DNA from: Comamonadaceae bacterium
Lineage (GTDB): Bacteria; Pseudomonadota; Gammaproteobacteria; Burkholderiales; Burkholderiaceae_C
Assembly (NCBI GenBank): GCA_011391745.1
Contig: JAABPX010000032.1
Span: 1 to 45,072 of the forward strand
Direction of reading: 5' to 3'
Length of the DNA: 45,072 nt
Under the pieces are notes generated by a model, which had not been told where the DNA came from, ran no database searches, and was given only the letters and a program-made list of their open reading frames with translations. Shown here one piece after another: positions 33,426 through 40,609 of the stretch; within the stretch, counting starts at the first letter, position 1; the number at the start of each line of letters is the position of its first letter. Position numbers and translations under genes: made by a program.

Positions 33426-34438
33426 CCCCAAACCAAACACCCAAACCCGTGCTGATGACCATGGGCGACCCAGCAGGGATTGGCCCAGAGATTGTGGTCA
33501 AGGCCTTGATGGAGCGACACGCTTTGGGGCCATGCGTGGTGGTGGGCGACTGGGCGACCATGCAACGGGCGCAGGCTTTGGTCTCCTTAGACCATCCCGC
33601 GGCGGGGGCTTGGCGCTGGGTCTCGGTGGAAACGGTGGCGGATACGGCGCAATTACCAGCGGCTTGTGTGGCGCTGGTCCAAGCCTGCGCCCCGCCAAAC
33701 GTGGGTTGGGGTCGAGTGCAGGCCGCCGCTGGACAAGCCGCCGCCGAGTGCATCCGTTGGGCCGCCAACGCAGCCTTGGCTGGGCAAGCGGCGGCCATCG
33801 TGACCGCGCCCATCCACAAAGAGGCATTGGCGCTGGCGGGCATTGAGCACCCGGGTCACACCGAGTATTTGCAGGCCTTGGCGGCGCAGCACGCCGGTGT
33901 GTCGGTGGCGCAGTTGCCGGTGCGCATGATGCTCAGTGCACCAGGGCTCAAGACCGTTTTGGTCAGTATTCACCTGTCACTGCGCGATGCGATCAACGCG
34001 TTGACACCCGAGGGCCTGGCGCAAACCATCGAGTTGACACATCGGCATTTCTCTGCTTTGGGGCATGCACCCCGCATAGCGGTGGCTGGCCTGAATCCGC
34101 ATGCCGGCGAGGGCGGGCTGTTTGGGCGAGAAGAAATTGAGACGATTGGGCCGGTTGTCCAATCTGCGCAGGCCAAAGGCTTAAATGTCACGGGCCCGCA
34201 CGCACCCGACACCGTATTCATGCGAGCCCTTCAGGGCGAATTCGATGTGGTGGTGGCCATGTACCACGACCAGGGTCTGATTCCCGTCAAGTTGTTGGGT
34301 GTGGAGCATGGCGTCAACACCACAATTGGGTTGCCGTTTGTCCGCACCAGCCCCGACCACGGCACCGCGTTTGACTTGGCGGGTACGGGCCGCGCGAGTG
34401 CGGCCAGCTTGTTGGCCGCCTGGGCTGCGGCGCTTTGA
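33422..34438 (+). CDS. pdxA: 4-hydroxythreonine-4-phosphate dehydrogenase PdxA
   Basis: An NAD-dependent enzyme of pyridoxal phosphate synthesis, 338 residues. It has TMGDPAGIGPE near 12, the metal-binding histidine in HPGHTEYL, the NPHAGE segment, MYHDQGLIP, and the C-terminal HGTAFDLAGTGRAS. Placement beside a Nif3-like gene rather than surA-ksgA differs from enterobacteria. It converges on mscL with three bases between stops. Confidence 0.97.
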   Translation: MTPNQTPKPVLMTMGDPAGIGPEIVVKALMERHALGPCVVVGDWATMQRAQALVSLDHPAAGAWRWVSVETVADTAQLPAACVALVQACAPPNVGWGRVQAAAGQAAAECIRWAANAALAGQAAAIVTAPIHKEALALAGIEHPGHTEYLQALAAQHAGVSVAQLPVRMMLSAPGLKTVLVSIHLSLRDAINALTPEGLAQTIELTHRHFSALGHAPRIAVAGLNPHAGEGGLFGREEIETIGPVVQSAQAKGLNVTGPHAPDTVFMRALQGEFDVVVAMYHDQGLIPVKLLGVEHGVNTTIGLPFVRTSPDHGTAFDLAGTGRASAASLLAAWAAAL

Positions 34439-34441
34439 TTG

Positions 34442-34870
34442 TCAGCGCGACTGGCGCAGGCTGTCGCGGATTTCGCGCAGCAACACCGTCTCCACAGGTT
34501 CGGCGGCGGGCGCTGCGGGCGGTTCCGCCGCCTTGAGGCGGTTGATTTGACGCACCATCAAGAAAATCACACCGGCCAAGATCAGAAAATTCAACGCCAC
34601 CGTGATGAAGTTGCCGTACGCCAAAACCGCCACGCCCGCCGCTTTGTGAGCCGCCAGCGTGGCCGCCGTGCCTTCGGGCACCGCGCCCAAGGCAACGAAT
34701 GCGTTGCTGAAATCGGCGGAAAACAGATACCGACCCACCAAGGGCATGACCAAATCATCCAAAAAGGACGACACAATTTTGCCGAAAGCTGCGCCAATGA
34801 TGACGCCCACCGCCAAATCGATCACATTGCCCTTTAGCGCAAAGGTTTTGAATTCATTCAACATACTCAT
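34442..34870 (-). CDS. mscL: large-conductance mechanosensitive channel MscL
   Basis: A 142-residue channel that releases solutes on osmotic downshock. It has the N-terminal [20 protein letters not shown] with TM1, the periplasmic loop, TM2 ([19 protein letters not shown]), and a C-terminal bundle. A good ribosome site, AAGGAG, precedes ATG 34870; a second ATG two codons later is less well spaced. Confidence 0.97.
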   Translation of the reverse strand: MSMLNEFKTFALKGNVIDLAVGVIIGAAFGKIVSSFLDDLVMPLVGRYLFSADFSNAFVALGAVPEGTAATLAAHKAAGVAVLAYGNFITVALNFLILAGVIFLMVRQINRLKAAEPPAAPAAEPVETVLLREIRDSLRQSR

Positions 34871-34901
34871 GATTGAAACTCCTTGTGTTTAAAAGACCTT
34901 T

Positions 34902-34930
34902 ATTGTGCCCAATCCCAGCTGACGAGCCAA
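34902..34930 (-). promoter_or_regulatory. candidate mscL promoter
   Basis: On the minus strand, -35 TTGGCT (34930-34925) and -10 CACAAT (34907-34902) are 17 bases apart, each matching four of six consensus bases. The start would lie about 25 bases upstream of the mscL ATG. Confidence 0.4.
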
Positions 34931-34972
34931 TCGAACAATGGGTGCTAGGCCCAGTGGCTTGCTCGGATAAGG

Positions 34973-35016
34973 TTGAGGCCGCTTGGTTGAGCGTTTACAA
35001 TTTAGGGTGAACCCTA
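34973..35016 (+). promoter_or_regulatory. petABC promoter with inverted repeat at the transcription start
   Basis: -35 TTGAGG (34973-34978, four of six), a 17-base spacer, and -10 TACAAT (34996-35001, five of six) form the clearest promoter in the window. The predicted start near 35008 falls inside TAGGGT-GA-ACCCTA (35003-35016), a perfect 6-bp inverted repeat that could be an operator, or fold at the 5' end of the message. The petA ATG is at 35044. Confidence 0.65.
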
Positions 35017-35043
35017 GTGTTGAACCGTCACAGAAAGATTTCC

Positions 35044-35652
35044 ATGAGTGAAGCAACCGCCAACGCGCCTGCCAACAACAGCCGCCGCACATGGCTGATC
35101 ACTTCGGCCGCCATGGGTGGCGCGGGTGCAGCTGCTGTCGCTGTGCCCTTTGTGAGCAGCTTCCAGCCTTCCGAGCGTGCCAAGGCCGCAGGTGCCGCTG
35201 TTGAGTTTGATGTGTCCTTGCTGCAGCCCGGTGAAAAAGCCGTGGTGGAATGGCGTGGCAAGCCCGTGTGGGTGATGCGCCGTACGCCAGAGCAGTTGGC
35301 CGCGTTGGAAAAATTGGAGCCCCAATTGGCCGACCCCACATCGGTGCGCAACGGCTATCCCACACCCGAATACGCCCAAAACCGCCACCGTTCGATCAAA
35401 CCAGAAATTTTGGTGGCGGTGGGTATTTGCACCCACTTGGGCTGTTCGCCCGGTGACAAATTCACGCCCGGTCCACAACCCTCGTTGCCGGATGACTGGG
35501 TGGGTGGCTTTTTGTGCGCTTGTCACGGTTCCACGTTTGACTTGGCTGGGCGTGTATTTAAAAACAAACCAGCGCCCGACAACTTGGAAGTCCCGCCGCA
35601 CTACTACTTGTCCGAGACCAAGCTGCTGATTGGTGAAGAAAAGCCCGCTTGA
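35044..35652 (+). CDS. petA: ubiquinol-cytochrome c reductase Rieske iron-sulfur subunit
   Basis: The high-potential [2Fe-2S] subunit of cytochrome bc1, 202 residues. A twin-arginine motif (NSRRTWLIT) precedes the membrane anchor (about 20-40), so assembly needs Tat. Cluster ligands are C129 and H131 in CTHLGC, and C158 and H161 in CACH; C134 and C160 form the usual disulfide. It is first in petABC, with a recognisable promoter upstream. Confidence 0.97.
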   Translation: MSEATANAPANNSRRTWLITSAAMGGAGAAAVAVPFVSSFQPSERAKAAGAAVEFDVSLLQPGEKAVVEWRGKPVWVMRRTPEQLAALEKLEPQLADPTSVRNGYPTPEYAQNRHRSIKPEILVAVGICTHLGCSPGDKFTPGPQPSLPDDWVGGFLCACHGSTFDLAGRVFKNKPAPDNLEVPPHYYLSETKLLIGEEKPA

Positions 35653-35699
35653 TCCGCAGTTTCCTTGCACCCACAGTCGACTGACCACTGAGGTATTTC

Positions 35700-37100
35700 A
35701 TGGCCGAATTTAAAGAAATTTCCCCCGATGCGCCCATGGCGCAGAAGGCCCTGAACTGGATTGACAACCGGTTCCCGCTATCCAAGCTGTACAACGAGCA
35801 CTTGGCTGAGTACTACGCCCCCAAGAACTTCAATTTCTGGTATTTTTTTGGTTCGCTGGCGCTGTTGGTGCTGGTGATCCAAATCGTGACCGGTATTTTC
35901 TTGGTCATGCACTACAAGCCCGATGCGGCCTTGGCCTTTGCCTCGGTGGAATACATCATGCGCGATGTGCCTTGGGGCTGGTTGATCCGCTACATGCACT
36001 CCACTGGCGCATCGGCGTTCTTTGTGGTGGTCTACCTGCACATGTATCGAGGCCTCATCTACGGCTCTTACCGCAAGCCGCGCGAACTGGTTTGGGTGTT
36101 CGGTTGTGCCATTTTCTTGGTGCTCATGGCCGAAGCGTTTATGGGTTATTTGCTGCCTTGGGGCCAGATGTCCTATTGGGGCGCGCAGGTGATCGTGAAC
36201 CTGTTTTCGGCCATTCCCTTCATCGGCCCCGATTTGGCCCTGCTGATCCGCGGCGACTTTGTGGTGGGCGACGCCACGTTGAATCGTTTCTTTGCATTCC
36301 ATGTGATCGCTGTGCCCTTGGTCCTGTTGGGCTTGGTCGTGGCGCACATCATTGCGTTGCACGAAGTCGGCTCGAACAACCCCGACGGCGTGGAGATCAA
36401 AGCCCACAAAGACGCCAACGGCAAACCACTGGATGGCATTCCTTTTCACCCCTACTATTCCGTGCACGACATCTTGGGCGTGATGGGCTTTTTGCTGGTT
36501 TTTTCGGCGATTGTGTTTTTCGCGCCTGAGTTTGGTGGTTTCTTCTTGGAGTTCAACAACTTCATACCCGCTGACCCACTGGTGACGCCTTTGCACATTG
36601 CCCCTGTGTGGTATTTCACCCCCTTCTACTCAATGCTGCGTGCGATCACCACCGAAATGATGTTTGCCTTGGTGGCCATTGTGTTGGGTGCGGCGGTCTT
36701 GGCCGCCATGAAATTGCAACTCACCAAGACCATGAAAACGGTGGTCTTGGGGGGGGCAGTGGTTTTGGTTGCCCTGATGCTGGGCATTGATGCCAAGTTC
36801 TGGGGTGTGGTGGCCATGGGTGGCGCGGTCATCATCCTGTTTTTCCTGCCTTGGCTGGACAACAGCCCGGTTAAGTCGATTCGCTACCGTCCAAGCTGGA
36901 ACAAGTGGTTGTACGGGATCTTCGTGATCAACTTCTTGATCTTGGGTTATCTGGGTGTCTTGCCACCATCTCCCATTGGCGAGCGTGTTTCGCAAGTGGG
37001 CACACTGTTTTACTTCGGCTTCTTCTTGTTGATGCCATGGTGGAGCCGCATTGGTGAATTTAAGCCCGTGCCCGACCGCGTCACGTTCAAGCCCCATTGA
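35700..37100 (+). CDS. petB: cytochrome b of the bc1 complex
   Basis: A 466-residue, about eight-span subunit that holds two b hemes and both quinone sites. Heme ligands are H100/H114 in helix B and H201/H216 in helix D. The helix-D pair is 15 positions apart, as in cytochrome b6, not 14 as in mitochondrial forms. The Qo motif normally written PEWY reads PVWY at 302-305. The C-terminal part carries additional spans. It follows petA by 47 bases with a GAGG ribosome site. Confidence 0.97.
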   Translation: MAEFKEISPDAPMAQKALNWIDNRFPLSKLYNEHLAEYYAPKNFNFWYFFGSLALLVLVIQIVTGIFLVMHYKPDAALAFASVEYIMRDVPWGWLIRYMHSTGASAFFVVVYLHMYRGLIYGSYRKPRELVWVFGCAIFLVLMAEAFMGYLLPWGQMSYWGAQVIVNLFSAIPFIGPDLALLIRGDFVVGDATLNRFFAFHVIAVPLVLLGLVVAHIIALHEVGSNNPDGVEIKAHKDANGKPLDGIPFHPYYSVHDILGVMGFLLVFSAIVFFAPEFGGFFLEFNNFIPADPLVTPLHIAPVWYFTPFYSMLRAITTEMMFALVAIVLGAAVLAAMKLQLTKTMKTVVLGGAVVLVALMLGIDAKFWGVVAMGGAVIILFFLPWLDNSPVKSIRYRPSWNKWLYGIFVINFLILGYLGVLPPSPIGERVSQVGTLFYFGFFLLMPWWSRIGEFKPVPDRVTFKPH

Positions 37101-37125
37101 TCCGTCACAGCAGAAAGTCAAGAAC

Positions 37126-37881
37126 ATGAAAAAAATTCTTCTCGGTTTTGCCTTGGCCTTGGGCCTGACGGGCGCGATGGCTGCAGGCAGCAACATTCCC
37201 ATGGACAAGGCACCCAAACGCACCAACGACATGGCCGCCTTGCAAAACGGGGCCAAGTTGTTCGTCAACTATTGCTTGAACTGCCACTCGGCAGCCTTCA
37301 TGCGTTACAACCGCCTGCGCGACATCGGTCTGACCGACAAGCAAATTGCGGAAAACCTGACCTTCACCACCGACAAAATTGGCGACACCATGAAGGTGGC
37401 CATGGACCCACGCCAAGCCAAGGCTTGGTTTGGCGTTAACCCACCCGACCTCACCTTGGTGGCGCGTTCGCGTGCCGCTGTGGGTGGCCATACGGGTCCT
37501 GACTATCTCTACACATTTTTGCGCTCGTATTACCGAGACGAGACCAAACCCACGGGTTGGAACAACTTGGCTTTTGCCAATGTGGGCATGCCCAACCCGT
37601 TTTGGGAGTTGCAGGGCGAGCGCAAGCCAATCATGGAAAAAGTCATGAGTCATGGTCACGAAGTTGAAGTGCTCAAGGGTTGGGAAACCGTCAAGCCCGG
37701 TACCATGAGCACCAACCAATACGATCAAAACGTGGGCGACTTGGTGGCGTATTTGCAGTGGATGGCTGAACCCGCGCAAAACACCCGTGTTCGAATTGGC
37801 GTATGGGTGATGTTGTTCTTGGCTGCCTTTATGGTGGTGGCTTGGCGTTTGAATGCCGCTTATTGGAAAGACATCAAGTAA
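37126..37881 (+). CDS. petC: cytochrome c1
   Basis: The c-type heme subunit of bc1, 251 residues. A Sec signal peptide (about 1-19, ending AMA) is followed by the heme site CLNCH (C50, C53, H54). The axial methionine is probably in NVGMPNPFW, and a C-terminal anchor (VWVMLFLAAFMVVAW) is followed by a short cytosolic end. A strong terminator follows the gene. Confidence 0.97.
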   Translation: MKKILLGFALALGLTGAMAAGSNIPMDKAPKRTNDMAALQNGAKLFVNYCLNCHSAAFMRYNRLRDIGLTDKQIAENLTFTTDKIGDTMKVAMDPRQAKAWFGVNPPDLTLVARSRAAVGGHTGPDYLYTFLRSYYRDETKPTGWNNLAFANVGMPNPFWELQGERKPIMEKVMSHGHEVEVLKGWETVKPGTMSTNQYDQNVGDLVAYLQWMAEPAQNTRVRIGVWVMLFLAAFMVVAWRLNAAYWKDIK

Positions 37882-37923
37882 TCATTGCGCGCGCTGCCCA
37901 TTGGGTGGGCGCAGAATTCACAC

Positions 37924-37965
37924 TGGCTTGCTGCGTCGCTTTGGCGTCAGCAAGCCATTGTTTTT
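37924..37965 (+). terminator. intrinsic terminator after petABC
   Basis: TGGCTTGCTG (37924-37933) pairs perfectly with CAGCAAGCCA (37948-37957). An inner CGC/GCG pair closes a TTTG loop, and TTGTTTTT follows. It ends just before the sspA ribosome site AAGGAG at 37971-37976. Confidence 0.8.
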
Positions 37966-37984
37966 GTATCAAGGAGACACCAAC

Positions 37985-38596
37985 ATGATGGTTTTGTACT
38001 CGGGCACCACTTGCCCTTATTCGCACCGCTGCCGCTTTGTGCTGTTTGAAAAAGGCATGGACTTCGAAATCCGTGACGTGGATCTGTTCAATAAGCAAGA
38101 AGACATTGGAGTCATGAATCCGTACGGCCAGGTGCCCATTTTGGTGGAGCGTGACCTGATTTTGTATGAGTCCAACATCATCAACGAGTACATTGATGAG
38201 CGCTTTCCGCACCCACAACTCATGCCCGGGGACCCCGTGGACCGTGCGCGCGTGCGCTTGTTTCTGTTGAACTTTGAAAAAGAGTTGTTCGCGCATGTGT
38301 CCGTGTTGGAGTCGCGCAGCAGCAAAGGCAACGAGAAAGCCTTAGAAAAAGCCCGCGCTCACATCCGTGATCGTTTGACACAGTTGGCCCCCGTGTTTTT
38401 GAAAAACAAATTCATGTTGGGAGACAACTTCTCGATGCTCGACGTGGCCATCGCCCCCTTGTTGTGGCGTTTGGATTTTTACGGGATTGAATTGAGTAAA
38501 AATGCGGCGCCGTTGCTGAAGTACGCAGAGCGCATTTTTTCGCGTTCTGCCTACATTGAGGCATTGACGCCTTCCGAAAAAGTGATGCGCAAATAA
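37985..38596 (+). CDS. sspA: stringent starvation protein A (GST-fold, RNA polymerase-associated)
   Basis: A 203-residue GST-fold protein of the SspA type. The N terminus is MMVLYSGTTCPYSHRCRFVL, then NPYGQVPILV and ESNIINEYIDERFPHP, which match the family. In E. coli SspA binds RNA polymerase and alters transcription in stationary phase. It lies directly after the petABC terminator and 12 bases before sspB, an order typical of beta- and gammaproteobacteria. Confidence 0.94.
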   Translation: MMVLYSGTTCPYSHRCRFVLFEKGMDFEIRDVDLFNKQEDIGVMNPYGQVPILVERDLILYESNIINEYIDERFPHPQLMPGDPVDRARVRLFLLNFEKELFAHVSVLESRSSKGNEKALEKARAHIRDRLTQLAPVFLKNKFMLGDNFSMLDVAIAPLLWRLDFYGIELSKNAAPLLKYAERIFSRSAYIEALTPSEKVMRK

Positions 38597-38608
38597 CGCT
38601 CGATTGAC

Positions 38609-39064
38609 ATGCTGCCCGTTGGTCAAAACACCCCCTCCACCCGCCCTTATTTGATTCGGGCGTTATATGAATGGTGCACCGAAAACGGTTTTTCGCCGTA
38701 TTTGGCCGTCCAGGTGGATGCTTCGGTGCGCGTGCCTATGGACCATGTCAAAGATGGCGTCATTGTGCTTAACATCAGCTTCGATGCCACCAGTGGCATG
38801 AAGTTGGGTAATGAGTACATTGAATTCAAAGCCCGTTTTGGTGGTGTGGCCAGAGACATTCTGATTCCGGTGAGCCACGTCACCGCCATTTATGCGCGCG
38901 AAAATGGTCAAGGCATGGCTTTTCCTGCACCGGGTATGCTGAGCGCCACCTCGGCCCGCCAAGACACCACGACGGGTCTGCTGGCCTCTGTTGACAGTGG
39001 TAAAACCGACGGCCCCCCCTCACCACGCAGCCCCAGCCGTGGCAAGCTCGTTCGAGTCAAGTAA
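38609..39064 (+). CDS. sspB: ClpXP adaptor SspB
   Basis: A 151-residue adaptor that delivers ssrA-tagged proteins to ClpXP. The folded domain (about 10-110) includes TRPYLIRALYEWCTENGFSPY and IFARENGQGM-like ending IYARENGQGM. A low-complexity Ser/Pro/Thr linker follows, and the extreme C terminus KLVRVK resembles the ClpX-binding tail (LRVVK in E. coli). Its stop overlaps a -10-like TAAAAT in front of tRNA-Thr. Confidence 0.95.
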   Translation: MLPVGQNTPSTRPYLIRALYEWCTENGFSPYLAVQVDASVRVPMDHVKDGVIVLNISFDATSGMKLGNEYIEFKARFGGVARDILIPVSHVTAIYARENGQGMAFPAPGMLSATSARQDTTTGLLASVDSGKTDGPPSPRSPSRGKLVRVK

Positions 39065-39067
39065 AAT
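39062..39067 (+). promoter_or_regulatory. candidate -10 for tRNA-Thr overlapping the sspB stop
   Basis: TAAAAT matches the -10 consensus at five of six positions and includes the sspB TAA. The start would fall near 39074, two bases before the mature tRNA. No convincing -35 is present, so read-through from sspB is the alternative. Confidence 0.35.
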
Positions 39068-39075
39068 AGAAGATT

Positions 39076-39151
39076 GCCGGTTTAGCTCAGTTGGTAGAGC
39101 ACCCGCCTTGTAAGCGGTAGGTCGTCAGTTCGAATCCGACAACCGGCACCA
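39076..39151 (+). tRNA. tRNA-Thr (anticodon UGU)
   Basis: A 76-base gene with encoded CCA. The acceptor stem GCCGGTT/AACCGGC is perfect, the D stem is GCTC/GAGC, the anticodon TGT is at 39109-39111, and the T loop is TTCGAAT. Two stem positions are not standard pairs: C27-U43 at the top of the anticodon stem and A52-C62 in the T stem. It starts 11 bases after sspB. Confidence 0.95.
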
Positions 39152-39165
39152 CCTTGATAACAGTG

Positions 39166-39480
39166 TCAAGTCAAGCGTTGAACTTTGATCCGAATGGCGG
39201 TGATGTCCAATCCGTGGTTGGCTAAAGTGGCTTGAAGGGCTGGCATCAATTGGCGCAATTTGGCGGAGGCAGCGGCGCTGCTCACCAACAAGCACCACTG
39301 ATGTTCTTCAATTGGGCCGGCCTTGACGTGGCTGTGCAAGGTTTGTGGAATGATGGGCAAGACATGCTTCAAGCACCGCTGAGACAGCGCTAGACGATCT
39401 TTCAAGACCCGAAGGACTGGGGCTGCGTCAACGGCCTCGTCCATACTCAGCACCATGGATAATGAAGGGGTCGTAGACAT
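39166..39480 (-). CDS. DUF721/DciA family protein
   Basis: A 104-residue protein with the DUF721 pattern: a central basic helix before LPIIPQTLHSHVKAG, then EEHQWCLLVSSAAASAKLRQLMPALQATL. DciA proteins load the replicative helicase in bacteria that lack DnaC, but this one is short and its identity rests on weak similarity plus the usual place next to secA. ATG 39480 is preferred over a TTG at 39492. It converges on tRNA-Thr. Confidence 0.7.
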   Translation of the reverse strand: MSTTPSLSMVLSMDEAVDAAPVLRVLKDRLALSQRCLKHVLPIIPQTLHSHVKAGPIEEHQWCLLVSSAAASAKLRQLMPALQATLANHGLDITAIRIKVQRLT

Positions 39481-39510
39481 TGGCCTCAACAATTTTTATT
39501 GGGATTTAAC

Positions 39511-40458
39511 ATGCACATAATTATCACTGACGCTTGGATGGCTAAGCCACGTGCTTTTCACATCAGTGGTTGGCGGATTGTGGGTCTGGTGTGCGCACTA
39601 ATTTTGATGGTGTTCTTGTCAGCGATGGCCGCTTACAGCTGGGTTTTGCTGGATGGCACGGGTCGCGATCGGTCTGCTTTACAGTCTTGGTCTAGGATGG
39701 TTTCTCCGCAAATCAATACAAACAGCGAAGTCTATTTGCGCGAAAACCTAGATGCACTGGCGCGAAAATTGGGTGAGATGCAGGCCCGTATGGTGCAAAT
39801 TGATGCTTTGGGTGAGCGTGTGGCGGGTTTGGCAGGCATCAACCCTGAAGAGTTCAAAAAACCGCAGGGAGCGGGAGGCTCTTTTGTTCCGGGTCAGCCG
39901 ATGACTTTGGATGAAATCATGGCGGTGGCCAATGGATTGGAAGTGCTTAGCGACACGCGCATGGACTGGCTTACGGCGGTTGAAACCCGCTTGTTTGATC
40001 AAAAAATGCAAACGGCGTTGCAGCCTACTGAAAAACCCGTCAAAGACGTTATGCTGGGCTCGCGTTTTGGTTTTCGTATTGATCCGATCACAGGAGAAAG
40101 AGCCATGCACACGGGCTTGGACTTTCCTGCAGAGATCGGCACCCCCATTTTGGCTGCTGCTGGTGGCGTGGTTATTGTGCAAGAATTTCACACAGCATAT
40201 GGCAATATGGTCGAAATCGATCACGGCAATGGTTTGATCACGCGTTACGCGCACGCTTCTAAAACCTTTGTCCGGAAGGGCGATATCGTTAAACGGGGTC
40301 AAACCATTGCCGCAGTGGGCTCTACGGGGCGATCCACAGGCCCACACCTGCATTTTGAAGTCTGGGTATCGGGTGTGCCGCAAGATCCTCAGCGGTTTTT
40401 GGCTGCCGGTGAAGACCTTGCCAAAGTACAGGCACTCGCCTCCGCTCGCACGCGCTGA
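39511..40458 (+). CDS. M23 family metallopeptidase (LytM/NlpD-like), membrane anchored
   Basis: A 315-residue envelope endopeptidase or amidase activator. One span (about 21-45) is followed by a helical region and a C-terminal LytM domain. Zinc and catalytic residues are all present: HTGLDFP with H and D, and HLHFEVW. Because the site is complete it may be an active enzyme rather than a pure activator. ATG 39511 starts the N-terminal cytosolic segment. It is divergent from the DciA-like gene by 30 bases and precedes secA. Confidence 0.92.
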   Translation: MHIIITDAWMAKPRAFHISGWRIVGLVCALILMVFLSAMAAYSWVLLDGTGRDRSALQSWSRMVSPQINTNSEVYLRENLDALARKLGEMQARMVQIDALGERVAGLAGINPEEFKKPQGAGGSFVPGQPMTLDEIMAVANGLEVLSDTRMDWLTAVETRLFDQKMQTALQPTEKPVKDVMLGSRFGFRIDPITGERAMHTGLDFPAEIGTPILAAAGGVVIVQEFHTAYGNMVEIDHGNGLITRYAHASKTFVRKGDIVKRGQTIAAVGSTGRSTGPHLHFEVWVSGVPQDPQRFLAAGEDLAKVQALASARTR

Positions 40459-40495
40459 GTCTTTGGCCCGGTCGGCTTAAGCTGTCCTGGGCGGT

Positions 40496-40532
40496 TAAAA
40501 TCATTTGCTTTGTCCTGCAAGGACTTTTGCAG
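40496..40532 (+). promoter_or_regulatory. secA leader: -10-like TAAAAT and two overlapping hairpins
   Basis: TAAAAT at 40496-40501 could be a -10 without a good -35. Just downstream GTCCT-GCA-AGGAC (40512-40524) and CTGCAA-GGACTT-TTGCAG (40515-40532) share bases and cannot form together, so the leader could exist in two folds. Nothing else is seen in the 151-base gap except a short open frame that overlaps secA. Confidence 0.35.
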
Positions 40533-40609
40533 TTCCAAAATGGTTTGGGAACGCAAGGGTCTGGACTCACGTTGGCTGTTTGAACGCCCCGTGGAAAGCG
40601 CCTTTTTGT

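Noticed and set aside
35675..35684. CAGTCGACTG palindrome between petA and petB as an operator
   Set aside because: A 10-bp palindrome inside an operon gap with no promoter hexamers around it; likely chance.
40459..40609. SecM-like arrest peptide upstream of secA
   Set aside because: No exported peptide with an arrest-type sequence; the only short frame lacks a ribosome site and a signal peptide.
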